A DNA stretch of 64,000 bases. Source: Gloeopeniophorella convolvens (Eukaryota > Basidiomycota > Agaricomycetes > Russulales). Position 1 is the stretch's first letter, and each line of letters starts with the position of its first letter. The notes beneath the pieces were generated by a model. The model worked only from the letters and a program-made list of their open reading frames with translations. It was not told the DNA's origin and did not search any database. A program made the translations under genes and the position numbers. The stretch is taken from the NCBI GenBank assembly GCA_022496205.1, contig WTXD01000012.1, positions 248,001-312,000 of the forward strand. Direction: 5' to 3'. Positions 33,032 through 45,083 of this stretch are shown here, piece after piece.

Positions 33032-35756
33032 TCAGAAGCGACCAGGCCGCGCTGCGCCGACGAGACGGACCGTCCCGCGCATCGACTCGGGCGACGCGCC
33101 GTGTTCCGACTCGCTCTCGACGCTCCCCTCGCCCTCGCTGTCGCCGTGCGGGTTCCACAGCGAGAGGCTCTCCTCTGCGTCGTCGCCGCGCGGGCCGCGC
33201 GGGTAGTCGCGCGAGCTCGTCTGCCGTGAGAAGCGCCGGTGGTGCGAACCGCGCCGCGACGCCGCGTCGTCGTCGCCGAACGTCGCCTCCGTCGCGCTCG
33301 CGGGCGACCCCGCGAACGGGTCGCGGTACGAGTCGGGCGAGGAGGGCACGCCGAGCCCCAGGCGTGGCGGCGCGGTGCGCAGCCCGAGCACCTCGGGGTC
33401 GCCCTGCGCTGGCAGGCCCAGCGAAACGCCGCCGTCAGGCGTGAGCGTACGGGGCGACTCGCGCAGCGGATCGTCGGTGAGGTTGTCCGGGGGCGTGAGC
33501 CCACTGTGTGGAGCGGGCTGCGGCGATGCGAGGGGGCTGTTGGTGTGGGGCGCTGTGCGGCGCTCGTGGGTTGCGAGGTCGTCCCTGCCCGCGGTGCCGC
33601 GGTGGTACGAGTGCACGACGTCCTGCTCGCCGAACTTGATCGTCGGCTTGCGCGCAGAGAGCTGGCTCGAGAGCGAAATTGCATCGCCATCCGCGCTGCC
33701 ACTGTCTCCGTGTGGAACGGGCGGGTCGAAGAGCTGGTGGCGCTGCATCCCACCGTAGTGGTTCAGATTCGCGCCCGCGGCGGTGCCAAAGGCCGCTTGG
33801 CGTCGCTGCCACCGCGCTCGAGGTCTAGGCGCGAGCTCGAGGCCCCATAGCGGTTTGAATGGAAAGAGCCACGGCTGCTCGATTGGCTCATGCGCCGGGC
33901 GCTGCGTGCGCGGATGATGCTGCCAACGGTGCCAAAGGATCCCCGGAGCGTGTCTATCCCTGGGTCCTCCATTCCGGCGACTGATTTTTCATCGACAGCT
34001 TCTGTTTGGTTCCGGGCGGCCTCAAGGAGAATAGTGGAACGTCGGTCGAGCTTCTTGAACTCTGTCGGGTCAACCTTGGACATCTGCAGGATGGTGATTC
34101 CCACACAGATGACGAGGAACGCCATAACGATAGTGATAATCTGGCTTGCGGAGGCCTTGAGGCCCTTGAAGAGGACCTGTAGGGCATTGTCAGGCTGCCG
34201 TGCTCGGCATCGGCTCCAGGACGTACCACCGTGGTGACCATGGAGCAGAATGAGACTGTCACGCATGAGAAAAAGATAGGAGACAGGAGGCGGGGAGACG
34301 TACATATTACATAGTACGTGGGCGTTACTGGTGGTCCAAGGTGAGCATCTTAAGCGGACGAGGAACGAACTGAAACCTTACCCATGGCTATAAAAGGAAA
34401 TTAGCAAGTTCCATTAAAGAAGCATGGAGCGCGTGCTTACCGGTATTAAACAGAGCGAGAGCTTTATTGAGGTAGAAGACCTCGGTCACTGGAGAGGTTT
34501 CAATTTTATAATGATGGCACCTTTGTGGTGCGACCGACCTAGAGTTACAGCGATGAAGACGAGGAGAAAGTAGATGAACCAGTGTTTGAACTACATATAC
34601 TATGTCAAGCCCGGCAGACGGTCCGTTATGTCTCGGATAACGGACCTGGTTATCACCCATTACAGTCGTAACAATGGCGGATCCCAGTCCAGTAGTTACA
34701 CTGACACTGAGTCCACCGATGAGGCTGCAGACAAGAATATACCAAATCATGTTTTTGTTGCCATATCTTGTGGAGCGGTCAGCCTAACGGAAGCACGTGA
34801 GGCAAAGTATAGAAGATTACTCACTTGGGCCCAAAATAAAAAATAACGCTGAGTGCACCCCCTATGAGCAGAGAGGCATATACTATGAAGATTGGAGACA
34901 GGAACATGTGCTGGAAGACTGTGATTTGCCCCACAGTTGCCTCTTGTGGACCTGCGCAGCCACGATGACAGGGTGAGAAGGGCATAGTGATGCAGGGTTA
35001 AGTCGACATGCCATTTAATGCAATGATGGTTGAGCCAATCTGAAGTGCGGATCAGCGTGCGGGGATAGACGAGGGGAGGACGCGCGCACAATACACAGCG
35101 CACATCCAAGCCAGCCGAAGAATGTGAGCTTTTCATCGAGGAATATTGAAGACATGATAGCGGAAATAACAACGGAGAGCGCTCCGAGAGGGGTCTATGG
35201 TAACAGCTAAGGTCACGCAGAAGGGGCAGGCGGGGCGAGGGACGCACGACAACAAGGGCTTCGGTGAATGCGTAGGCTTCGGGAGCGGACGTCAGTGGGT
35301 GGTGCTGGCGACCGAGTGGCACTGGACGCACCGGCAAAGTTACATAGCTCGCCAAGAATCATCACTGCGGCGGTCAGTATAAAGCAGCGCGCTGCAGGAG
35401 CTGACGCACTAATCATTCCAGTCCACCATAATGGCTGTTGCACCGGGGATGTGAGTACGGGATGCAGGCCGGGGCTGACGGAGGTGACGTACAGACTTGA
35501 GGTAGGCAACCCCTTGGCCCGCTGTCTGCCCGGCCTGCGAGCGCAGCAAACCTCTCTTCTTGAAGACAAAGCTGCATCCGATGAGGACGCCGCTAACGAT
35601 GGCGAGGATGATGCCGACAACCTGGAAGAGCACCGCATCACCATGAGTCGGGACGAGACGGAGGGTGATGGAGACGGGGGTTCAGACCTTGAGACTGCTG
35701 GGAGCTTGGAGTGTTTTACCAGCTGAAGATGAAGGAGACGGGGAGGGAGTAGACAT
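33032..35756 (-). CDS. NIPA-type magnesium transporter (DUF803)
   Basis: Multi-pass membrane protein of the NIPA family, members of which transport Mg2+ in animals; Mg2+ as substrate here is by family. Exon 1 is [20 protein letters not shown], then [20 protein letters not shown] and [11 protein letters not shown], a strong family signature. [48 protein letters not shown] and [16 protein letters not shown] follow, then later membrane segments ([20 protein letters not shown] and [20 protein letters not shown]) and a long Ser/Arg/Pro-rich cytosolic tail. The tail changes frame at about 33795 (GGSDAK to [14 protein letters not shown]), consistent with one missing base, so the tail past that point (to 33032) depends on this reading. 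Divergent from adenylate cyclase. Confidence 0.85.
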
Positions 35757-36225
35757 GAGGGTCGTAGCTGGAAGTGAGAGGGACCAGCGGCCTTGGCAGG
35801 TGGTTCAATGATCGTACTACGCTTGGAGCTTGGCGGAGAGGAGATGTGGGCGAACCGGCTCAGGCCGGCACTCTTCGGCCAAGGCGGTGCGCGGCGTGCT
35901 GTGGCCGGCACGACGGTTGCCCCCTATGGCAACTCTCCGGCGACCGATTGTCGTCATGGCGGGCTCAATTTCCTCCTGCTTTCTCTGGGTCGCCTGCGAG
36001 GTTGTGGAGATCATCGAGTACTGCGGGCCGAGTGTCGCTGAGAATAATTTCAGATCTAGTCAACTGTTTGTTTCTGGCAGGAGTGTGTCGCAGACATGTA
36101 AGCAATGCAGTGCCTGAGGCTGAGCTCGCCGATTGGATTATTCTGATCTGGGACCGAGGCGATTCACCTCGTCCATTCCCTCGACACCGACCACCCCGTC
36201 CGACACTCTCCCTCCCGCCCCCACC
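35757..36225. promoter_or_regulatory. Divergent promoter, NIPA transporter / adenylate cyclase
   Basis: 469 bases with no TATA box that I trust. The side nearest the cyclase is C-rich (CCACCCCGTC, CCCTCCCGCCCCC), as in many housekeeping fungal promoters. Confidence 0.4.
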
Positions 36226-39200
36226 ATGGCCCTTGGTGCACAGGATTACCCCCGAAATCCACAGTATCTCTCCACCCCATTCGTCCAGTCGCCCCCACAG
36301 ATCACCCACGACGCTCCCTGGACCGCCTCGGAGGATGAACCGGTATGTCAGTCTCCTCGTGCAGGGCCTCGTTCCCGCCACATCTCACCTTGTCTTTTCT
36401 TGTGTCTTCTTGTCTTTTTTTCCCAGCCAACCCCGCCCCCAAAAGGTCCCAGGACCTTCCCTGTAAACGCAAGACTGCCCATACAGCCCCCCATGCAGTC
36501 CTTTTCGCCACCACGGAACCAAAACGGCAGGGCCACCCGCTCCATCGAGTCCAACAGCGCCGAGGACCACGCAAGCATCGCCAGCAGCTCCATGAGCACT
36601 GGCCATCGCGAGCTCCGCAAACCAAAGTCCTTCATGAACGCCCTCAAGGGCATCGGCCGTGCACGCAGCAGAACGAGACTCGACTCGGAGGACAGAGACT
36701 TCGACGTCTCCAACCGATCATACGTGTCCCTCGCCACCTCCTCGATAAGCGACAACGCCTCTTTCCTTCAGATGGACCCAGGTCGCCCCTCCTTGCGTGG
36801 CGCCCGCCGCGAGAAGAAGAAATCCAAGGGTAGCACCGTCATCCTTGCCCCCTCTGTCATGCAACCTGAGTTCAACCTCGATCTCAACCTCGACCGCATG
36901 GAGGGCATCATCGACCCCTCGCTGCTCCCAAAGTCGACCGACAGCCCGCCCGGCGCAGGCATCGGCATCGGCGACGCAGGGCCGAGTGGCCTCCGTTCGG
37001 ACGCCCGGGCGCTCGCGTCTTCCTCGTCCTCGTCCCCGCCTCCCCAACTCGCCGGCGGTGGAACCCTCTTCGTCGACCCCTTCCTTACACCGCCCGTCGC
37101 ACCGTCATCACACAGGCGTGATGCCGCGCGCGATGCGCGCCGCCTCTCGCCACACACCGTCATCCCCGCGGTGCTGCCGCCTCACTTTGTCTCGCCGCCT
37201 GCTGCCGGCGCCGGTGCGCAGGACCCTATGGCCGGCTGGAAGGCGCCGCCGAGCTGGGCCACGGAGGACCAGCCGGAGCCGGATGTGTCGAGCTCGGAGG
37301 ACGAGCACACGTCAGCGAGCAGACGCAAGGCGCGCCGGCGCGCCGCAACCGTCTCGCGCGCGCCGCCGACCCAGCGACCCGAGCCCCCCGTCTATTGGAT
37401 CCGCGTGTACCGCGCGAACAACGAGTACCACAGGCTGACGTGCGCCCTCACAACAACTGTCAGCCAACTCACCGTCGCACTCAATCGTAAACTGCTCCTC
37501 CCGGGCGAGCGTGAGGACCATAGACTGTATATTAAGGAGCGCGGGCGAGGTGTGTCGCGCAGCTTCCTTGTCCTCTTCGGGTCATGTGTACTGACGGGGC
37601 GCGCTCAGAGCGCATGCTCGCACAGACTGAACGGCCAGCGGACATCGTGCGAAGACGTCTCGAACAAGCAGGGTACGATGTTGCGGACGGGCTCGATATG
37701 CTTGGTGGGGAAGATCTCAGTTTTTTGATGAAGTTTGTGTACAAGAGCAACGTCCTAGGCCCTGCGGTACGTGTCGCGGCCTCCCGTGTTCCGTGCGCGC
37801 TTGCTGATCATTTCGCAGGAGGAAGACATGATCTTCACCGACTTTCGGAATGTCGATCTCACGAACAAAGGCCTGCGAACGGTGCCGGTCGTGCTATATG
37901 CACACGCAGAAGAGATCGAATCTCTCACGCTGTCGCGCAACCCGATGCTCGATATCCCCGGCGACTTTGTTCAGAACTGCACGTCGCTGCGGGAGCTCCG
38001 GCTATCCAACATGTCCATCAAAAAGGTGCCGCGGAGCGTGGAGTCCTTTTCAACTCTCATGGGGCTGGACTTGTCGAGCAATCGCATTGCCGATATCGGT
38101 GACGTGGGGCTGTGGCGTCTTCCCGATCTGCGGGAGCTGCGGGTGCAGAACAACCGTCTGGACAAGGCCCCGTGGTACTTCCCACGGCTAAGGACGCTGC
38201 GCCTGCTGAACATATCGAACAACAAGTTCCAGGAGGTGCCTGAAGAGGTCTGCAAGATGCAGGGCCTGGAAGAGCTCGACATCTCCTTCAACATGATCTC
38301 GGTGCTCCCTGAGGACTTGTGCCGTCTGTCACGGCTCCAAGTCCTGATCATCGTCGGGAACCGCGTCTCGCGCATCCCGGAGGGATTCCATCAGCTCGAG
38401 AACCTCGCCGTGCTCGACTGCCGGCGGAACAGTATCGCCGAGCTTGGCGCCGTCAACTTTTTGCCGCGCCTCGAGGAGCTCCTGGTCGGCCACAACGACG
38501 TGCAGGCGCTGGACCTGTCGTTTAGCAAGTACCTCACGAAGCTCCACATCTCGCACAACGACATCACGCAGATCTCGCTCGCGCCAGGGCCGATGGGCAG
38601 CACCCCGACCTCGCTCACCTACCTCAACGTCTCGTACGCGAAGCTGTCCTCACTCGACGACCTTGCACTCGCGCAGCTCACGTCACTCGAGGAGCTCATC
38701 CTCGACTGCAACAAGTTCCGCACGATCCCCGAGTCGCTCGGCGAGCTCACACAGCTGCACACTTTCTCGTGCTCGGACAACCTGCTCGACTCGCTGCCGG
38801 CCAGCATCGGCCGCCTGCAGCGCCTCGAGCGCCTCGACGTGCACAACAACAACCTCGCGGAGATCCCGAGCGCGCTCTGGGCCTGCAGCTCGCTCGAGCG
38901 CATCAACATGACATCCAACCTCATCTCGACCATCCGCCCGCCGCCCACCGGCGCGGCTGCAGCTGCGGCTGCAGGCTTCGCATCGCTCGAGAGTGCGATG
39001 AGTTCGACGACGACGCTCGTCGCGGACCGCAAGGCGTCCACGGCGGGCTCGCTTTTTCCAGGGCGCGCACCCCCGCCACTCGCGCGCGCGCTACAGCGGC
39101 TGTACCTTGGCGAGAACCGGCTTGCAGACGACGCGCTGCCGATGCTAATGATGCTGCGTGAGCTGCGCGTGCTCAACCTATCGTTCAACGACATACAGGA

Positions 39201-41899
39201 GTTGCCGCGCCCGTTCTTCAGGGACATCGTGATGCTCGAGGAACTGTACCTCAGCGGGAACAAGCTTGCGCGCCTGCCGACGGAGGACTTGCCGCGCCTG
39301 AACCGGCTTGAGGTGCTGTATCTGAATGGAAACCGGTTGTTGACGTTGCCGCAAGAGCTGGGAAAGGTGATCAATCTTGCCGTGCTGGACGTGGGAAGCA
39401 ACGGGTTGAGATACAATATCAGCAACTGGGAGTTCGATTGGAATTGGTACGTGCTGGTTGCGTGCTGCGTGCTAGCGGTCACTGAATGCGGTCGTCTCTA
39501 GGAATTTCAATAAGAACTTGAAGTATCTCAACCTGTCGGGGAACAAGCACTTGAAGATCCAGACGTGGCAGCGGCGCGGGGACAAGGAGGGTCCGAACAG
39601 CGAGCTACTGGAGCGCCTCGCGGGTTTCGAGGAGCTCAGCCAGCTCCGCGTGCTTGGGCTGATGGACGTCACAACGACGCTTGCTGTGAACATCCCGGAC
39701 GACACGGAGGACCGGCGCGTGCGCACCTCCGTCACGCTCGTCAACCAGCTACAATACGGCATCGCAGACACTCTGGGCAACCGCGATTACCTCAGCATGT
39801 TCGACCTCGTGCAGCCGACGTTCCGCGACAGCCGAGACGAAGCGATCTTCGCGATGTTCGGGCGCTCGCACGCGTCGCCGCACAACACGCATGTCTCCAA
39901 GTTCCTGCACGACAACTTTGTGCCGACGTTCACCGAACAGCTCAAGGAGCTCGACCTGAACAAGGGCGAGTCGCAGACCGACGCACTGCGCCGCACGTTC
40001 CTCAAGCTCAACCGCCTCACGCACGACTTCCTCTTCTCCGCGTTCGCGACCAACCCGAGCGGCCGCAAGATGTCGCAGGCGAGCCATCGCTCCGGTGCGC
40101 TGCTCGGCCTGAGCGCGCCTGACCCGACCGGCGGCGTGCAGAGCATCGGCGCGTCCGGCATCGTCGCGTACTTCCGCGGACACCACCTCTACGTCGCGAA
40201 CGTCGGCAACGCGCTCGCGGTCATGTCGCGCCGCGGGCAGGCGCACGTCGTCTCGTCCAAGCACGAGCCATTCGACCGCAACGAGATCACGCGCATTCGC
40301 GCGGCCGAAGGCTGGGTCTCGCCCAAGGGCCTCGTCAACGACGAGGCTGACGTGTCGCGCTCGTTCGGGTACTACCACCTTCTGCCGATCGTCAACGCGC
40401 GCCCGGACGTCAGCTCGCTCAAGTTGTCCGAGCTCGACGAGTTCCTCATCATCGCGAACAACGGCCTCTGGGACTACGTCTCGTACCAGACCGCGGTCGA
40501 CATTGCGCGGTCGGAGCGCGCGGACCCGATGATCGCCGCGCAGAAGCTGCGCGATTTCGCGATCAGCTACGGTGCGGAGGGCACGACGATGATCATGGTC
40601 ATCTCGCTCGCGAGCGTGTTCGCGATGCGCGGGATGGAGAAGGACGACCCGCTGCAGGACGTGGAGGTGTTTACGCCGCCGCGCCGGGTCCGCAAGGACG
40701 AGGTCGGCGACAACCAGACGGGGCGGCTCGACCCCGAGATCTCGCCGCCGACAGGGCAGGTCGTGCTCGCATTCACGGACATCGTCAACTCGACGCATCT
40801 CTGGGACGTCAACGAGACGGCAATGCGCACCGCGGTCACGATGCACCACCAGCTGCTTCGCCGGCACGTGCGCATATGCGGCGGGTACGAGGTCAAGACG
40901 GAGGGCGACGCGTTCATGGTCGCATTCACGACCGTGACGTCCGCGTTGCTGTGGTGCATCAGCGTGCAGATCCACCTCCTCGACGAGCCATGGCCGAAGG
41001 AGATCCTTGACCTGCCAGAGGGCCGCGCGATCCATGACGAGAACGGCACGCTCATCGCGCGTGGGCTCAGCCTCCGCATGGGCTTGCACGTCGGCTGGCC
41101 CGTGTGCGAAGCGGACTTTGTCTCGCGGCGCATGGACTACTACGGTCCGATGGTCAACCGCGCGTCGCGCGTATCCAACATCGCGACGGGCGGCCAGATC
41201 CTCCTCAGCGCAGACGCGGTGCACGAGCTCGAGCTCGAGATGGCGCTCCCGTCGCCCTTGGTCGACCCGCAGGCCGTCGACGCGCTGCGCGCGTTCGAGC
41301 TCAGCTTCCACAGCATCGGCGAGCGCAAGCTCAAGGGCCTCGAGATCCCCGAGGTCATGACCGCCGTGTACCCGCAGCAGCTGCTCGGCCGCCTGCACTA
41401 TGTCGCCGCGGAGCCCGCGCCGCTCACGCCGCCGCCGCATGACTCCGACGACCCCGACGCGCTCTTCCCGCTCGACAGCCCCTCGCCGCCGTTCGTGGGC
41501 GACGACGAGTGCAGCTGGACGCCCGACCAGGTGCGCGAGCTCGCGCAGCTCGCCGTGCGCCTGCAGGCGCTCGCGGGCGGGCGCCGCTTCCAGCCGCTGC
41601 CCGCGCGCAAGGGCTCGCGCGCGCAGGTCACGCTCCCGCCGGACGCGAGCACCGCTGGCGGGCACGTGCTGTACGCGGACCCCGCCGCGCTGCTGCCTGC
41701 GCTGTCCGAGCGCGCGTCCGAGGCGGAGGCGCTCGGCGTGCTCGAGGTGCTCGCGCTGCAGCTCGAGCTCGCGGCCGACGCGCTGGCGGCGCGCCTTGAA
41801 CCGGGCGCGGGCGCGATCTCCGACGCGCTGCGCGCGCGGGGCGGGCGCCCGCTCGGCGCTGCGGCGCTGCAGCAGATCCTGGAGCTGCTGAGCTCATGA
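36226..41899 (+). CDS. CYR1: Adenylate cyclase (RA - LRR - PP2C-like - class III cyclase)
   Basis: Makes cAMP from ATP downstream of Ras/G-alpha; in fungi it drives nutrient sensing and PKA. Exons 36226-36342, 36427-37549, 37609-37766, 37819-39446 and 39502-41899 sum to 5424 bases, 1807 residues, with every junction in frame. Domains: disordered Ser/Pro N-terminus; Ras-associating domain about residues 359-464 (PPVYWIRVYRANNEY, LEQAGYDVADGLDML); about 20 leucine-rich repeats about 466-1040 (LRELRLSNMSIKKVP); PP2C-like domain about 1095-1380 (LYVANVGNALAVMSRRGQ, EFLIIANNGLWDYVS); class III catalytic domain about 1425-1630 with metal Asp residues in AFTDIVNSTHLWD and the KTEGDAFMVAF block. The tail is Ala/Leu/Arg-rich. 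Complete and with no frame break over 5.7 kb. Confidence 0.97.
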
Positions 41900-42526
41900 T
41901 GTCGATGATGTTCATGATATTCATGGTTCATGTTCTCATGCTGTTGATGCCCCCGTCTTGTTGTTGTGATGCGCTATTTATCGCTGTGCCGGTCCCTGCC
42001 CTTTTGCTGCCTTCTTTCTGTATCGCTCTCTCTTTCATCCTTTCTGCTGGGATTGTGGGGCATCTTATATTTATACCGCGGACCATTGGCCGTATTTGAT
42101 ACCATATATACAGGGGCATTCGCATGTGATGTTGCTGTAATCTGTATCGTGTATGCTATTGTACTATGCGACCAGGAGAGCGTAACGCGCTGAGATTGAC
42201 CTAGCCCTCGGCTGAGTTCTACTATCGCTGCGCTGTTCGATCGATGTGCTCACTTTGGACGCGCTGCCGCTACTATGGCGGTACTGGTAGGATTTCGGAA
42301 CACGGAGTGCTCCTCTTACTCCAGGGCCGTTCCGCCTGCACCAATGCCACGGGTATGGCTTATAGACGCAAGCTTGACCGTGTTCGAGGTTACACAGATT
42401 GTATCAACTGACGCCCTTGCCAGTGGCGATGGCCATCACCACCCGGAAGACGCCGTTCTCCTCCGAGTGATTCGCAAGTATCTCTAAGTTCGACTTCTTA
42501 CTTGTAATTATGGTGCTCTTTGCTAG
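41900..42526. other. 3' flank of adenylate cyclase and duplicated 3' flank of small gene B
   Basis: Starts with an ATG-rich simple stretch (TGATGTTCATGAT words). The segment from about 42341 aligns, inverted, with 57753-57925 and belongs to duplication module B. No gene seen. Confidence 0.45.
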
Positions 42527-42928
42527 TTAACTGTCGCAGCATTCATACCAACCATCCTCCATGCCTTCTACAGCCAGTCCCTCCTTTCTCAGGAAGGTCA
42601 TCATCTGATCGCAGGCCTCCCTATTCCTCTTGAAATCAATCCCTTCTAAATTAGACGGCACGTCGTCGCGGTCTGGGGTCACGTTGTTGGCAAAGCCTAT
42701 CGCCCAGTAAGACTTGCGGCGCTCCTCGTCCCCATAAACCGCGTAAGCACATGTTTTGACATCCCCAATCCCAGCCTGTCCGCACAGGAGATCGAAAAGC
42801 GGTATGATGGCGTCGACCATACTGAGTCCGCCGAGGTCGTTGAGAAAGAATAGGTTGGCAGCCTTAGCACGTTTATCGAGCGGGTCATCTGCAAGGGGGA
42901 TGGCGTAGGCAAACCGTGTTTGTGACAT
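42527..42928 (-). CDS. Small protein B copy 1, unknown function
   Basis: Single-exon, 133 residues. Not recognised. It begins MSQTRFAYAIPLADDPLDKR and continues with LFFLNDLGGLSMVDAIIPLF, then KTCAYAVYGDEERRKSYWA, IGFANNVTPDRDDVPSNLEG and a helical, acidic C-terminus EGLAVEGMEDGWYECCDS. No signal peptide or membrane segment, so probably cytosolic. The second copy at 57359-57752 keeps nearly the same protein pattern while synonymous and flanking bases differ, so the protein appears to be under selection. A TATA box lies about 110 bases upstream. Confidence 0.65.
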   Translation of the reverse strand: MSQTRFAYAIPLADDPLDKRAKAANLFFLNDLGGLSMVDAIIPLFDLLCGQAGIGDVKTCAYAVYGDEERRKSYWAIGFANNVTPDRDDVPSNLEGIDFKRNREACDQMMTFLRKEGLAVEGMEDGWYECCDS

Positions 42929-43036
42929 GGGTCAGACCGTCAGAGGCGGGAGATGTCGATGATCGGTCTGGGATAGCAGTGGTGACTCGGAATAGGTGTG
43001 TTGCGGATAGTGCGCTGTCTCCGTGATGGCCCGTGC

Positions 43037-43043
43037 TTTATAT
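43037..43043 (-). promoter_or_regulatory. TATA box of small gene B copy 1
   Basis: On the minus strand this reads ATATAAA, about 110 bases before the ATG at 42928. A TATATA motif sits in the matching place before the second copy. Confidence 0.5.
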
Positions 43044-43159
43044 GGTGCGCCAGCGTCGTGTATTAATTTGTCTAGAAATTTCCAGTGAATCGCGATTCAG
43101 CTACACTACAAGCGTGTGTATGCTGAAAAGTTGTATGCAGTATAGTTCCTCAGGTGCAG

Positions 43160-43830
43160 CTGCCGGCGTGGGCCTGCCAGGCCATCCCATGGCCAAGCCA
43201 CAGGCCGCGTAGGCCAGCAGTTGCCGGTTCCATGGCTGCAGGATGAGGCAGGGTGAGGCAGGCCAGATGTTCAATTGTTCATTGCTGCAGGTGGCCCAGG
43301 CCGGCGCCCGTGGCGGTCGAGATGTCGATCAGCAGATGTACATGAGATTTGGGCCAGTCAACTCAGGGATTGTATTATTTCCTGTGTGTGATTACGTTGA
43401 GTTATGCCGTGCAAGGCTGGCAGCTGAGTCACCCGGGCCAGGCCCAAGGCCTCAAGCTCTTGAAGGCCTCACTGGCTAGTGCAATCACTCTGCAATTGCA
43501 ATCAGGCACTGCACACCACAAGCCACTGTATGTCACTCGGAGCCGCCAGCCTCTGCTGTTGATGTTAGCCATGGCCCGGATTATCTGACACGTTGCCACG
43601 GCCCGGGCCGCCTGGCACAAGTTCCATACGTGGGTGCCACAGCACGAGCGCCGGTGCCTGTGACCCGCATCATTCGCCACTCAGGCCTGTGGCCGTAGCG
43701 TTCAGTAGCGCTCAGTGGCCAGATGCGGCCTCCAGGCTTGTTAGCGTAGGTTCAAGATGCTGATTCGGCCCTATTTGCATCGACCACTGGCCTCCAATAG
43801 GGAGGCCCGCGGCGCGATACCTTGGGCCTC
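43160..43830. repeat. GGCC-dense tract
   Basis: I count about 24 GGCC tetramers between 43141 and 43860, roughly five times what base composition would give, often in the forms AGGCCT, TGGCCA and GGGCC. They do not form regular tandem units. Confidence 0.6.
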
Positions 43831-43973
43831 TTCACCGCCACATTCAATATCACCGATAAAGGGAGGGAAGCCCTGCTATATGAAGGGCAAGTTGCAAATC
43901 TGTCTTCCTACTAACTTCCCCCCATCGTCAAATCACCACTTCCAGCACGCGGCAGATTGCTCAGCTCACAATC

Positions 43974-45083
43974 ATGGACAACCTCGATAATATCTCGATT
44001 TTATCGACGGCCCTGAAGCTCAGTGATGAAGCACACAATGACAACTTGCAAGGATGCAGAGCGTTCGCTGTGAGTTTGTTGTCGAATCCCCAGAATCTTG
44101 AGTCGCCTTGGTATGGATTTTGGCTTCACGAGCTTGTAGACGGATGGGCCGCCGACCTGGTCGAAAGCTTCAAAGGCCGCTCGAGACCAGGGCAATCACC
44201 CCACGAACACATCTCTATCGCAGTGATTCCCCAGGCTGCCATCAGTGTCACGGAACGTGCTTTAAAGCGTTTTCTTCATGAACAGGACTCATCCAGTGCG
44301 GAAGAAACTCAGGATGCAAGCGGCGGACTTGAGAATCTGAATGCAGAGCCCCAAGCTCAAGCAGACGTCGGGACCCCTGAGACGAGTCAACCTCAGCGGC
44401 CATCCAATCTTCGCCCCAGCCCACGGCGTACGACCCGGTTTGGCACTACGTCCATTTCGCCTACGTCCACTCAGGCCGGGGCTAATAACCCTCCCCAACA
44501 AGCCAAAGTATACAAGGCGCCCAAGAAATTGCCCAAGAAGGACCCCATTCACTCACTCAAAATACCAGATTTCGGCATCTACTTGCTCATTACTGTGAAG
44601 CCTCCAGCTGGTCACCCTAACCATGGGCGTGGTTATGTCGAGCTTAAGCACTTTCGATTGCCGGTACTCGTCGAGATCAAAAGACACGATGTCGACGATC
44701 CATACGGCGATATCCCTCTTGATGCTAAAAAACTTTCTCTGGCGGAGAACAGCCTTCTGCGACAAGCCATCTCCTATTTTATCTGCTTCCCTTCTGAGAC
44801 CCATGTCTACGCCTTGGGAGCAGTAGGCCAATCCTGGAGTTTCACGAAGATTGAAAGGAGTAGATTGTTGCGAACCGCGCTGTTTGCGAAAATGGTCCCC
44901 GACGCCCTGTTTGATCCTAAGACTGGGTCGTCCGAATACAATCTCAAGTGGGAGGTGGGCTCCTTCCGTGCAGGAGAATCGGATTCGAACAAGGCGAGGA
45001 GAGCGTGTGTTAAGAGGGTGGTGGATTCGTCCATCACTTCCCTCAGAAGTGATCCACCGGCACTCCCCCGGTGGGTGGATTGA
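43974..45083 (+). CDS. Unknown single-exon protein with a possible PD-(D/E)XK nuclease core
   Basis: 369 residues, intronless, unlike almost every neighbour. N-terminal helical part MDNLDNISILSTALKLSDEA..SPWYGFWLHELVDGWAADLV. A long polar Ser/Pro/Thr linker (about residues 105-190) follows, then a basic KAPKKLPKKDPIHS. The C-terminal half has IPDFGIYLLITVKP and, about 30 residues on, LPVLVEIKRHDVDD: the order P-D..E-x-K is what a PD-(D/E)XK endonuclease-like fold would show. The strand FICFPSETHVYALGAVGQSW also fits. No catalytic function can be proven from this. Genes of this kind in basidiomycetes are often lineage-specific and mobile-element-associated; the GGCC-rich upstream tract and absence of introns fit. 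It lies between duplicated modules B and A. Confidence 0.6.
   Translation: MDNLDNISILSTALKLSDEAHNDNLQGCRAFAVSLLSNPQNLESPWYGFWLHELVDGWAADLVESFKGRSRPGQSPHEHISIAVIPQAAISVTERALKRFLHEQDSSSAEETQDASGGLENLNAEPQAQADVGTPETSQPQRPSNLRPSPRRTTRFGTTSISPTSTQAGANNPPQQAKVYKAPKKLPKKDPIHSLKIPDFGIYLLITVKPPAGHPNHGRGYVELKHFRLPVLVEIKRHDVDDPYGDIPLDAKKLSLAENSLLRQAISYFICFPSETHVYALGAVGQSWSFTKIERSRLLRTALFAKMVPDALFDPKTGSSEYNLKWEVGSFRAGESDSNKARRACVKRVVDSSITSLRSDPPALPRWVD

Larger units (their letters stand above)
42341..43045. repeat. Segmental duplication module B, copy 1 (inverted relative to 57262-57925)
   Basis: Contains the small gene B, its 3' flank and its promoter. The 3' flanks align base by base with small indels even though they are not obviously coding (shared LIDAS..VFEV-like reading on the antisense). 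Ends estimated by eye. Confidence 0.7.
42929..43973. other. Interval with GGCC-dense tract upstream of the PD-(D/E)XK gene
   Basis: Holds the promoter of small gene B (left) and a tract at about 43160-43830 unusually rich in GGCC. No coding region recognised. A TATATGAAG element near 43878 may serve the gene at 43974. Confidence 0.5.

Noticed and set aside
39749..41665. A 638-codon minus-strand open frame.
   Set aside because: It is the antisense shadow of the adenylate cyclase catalytic exons, created by strong codon bias.
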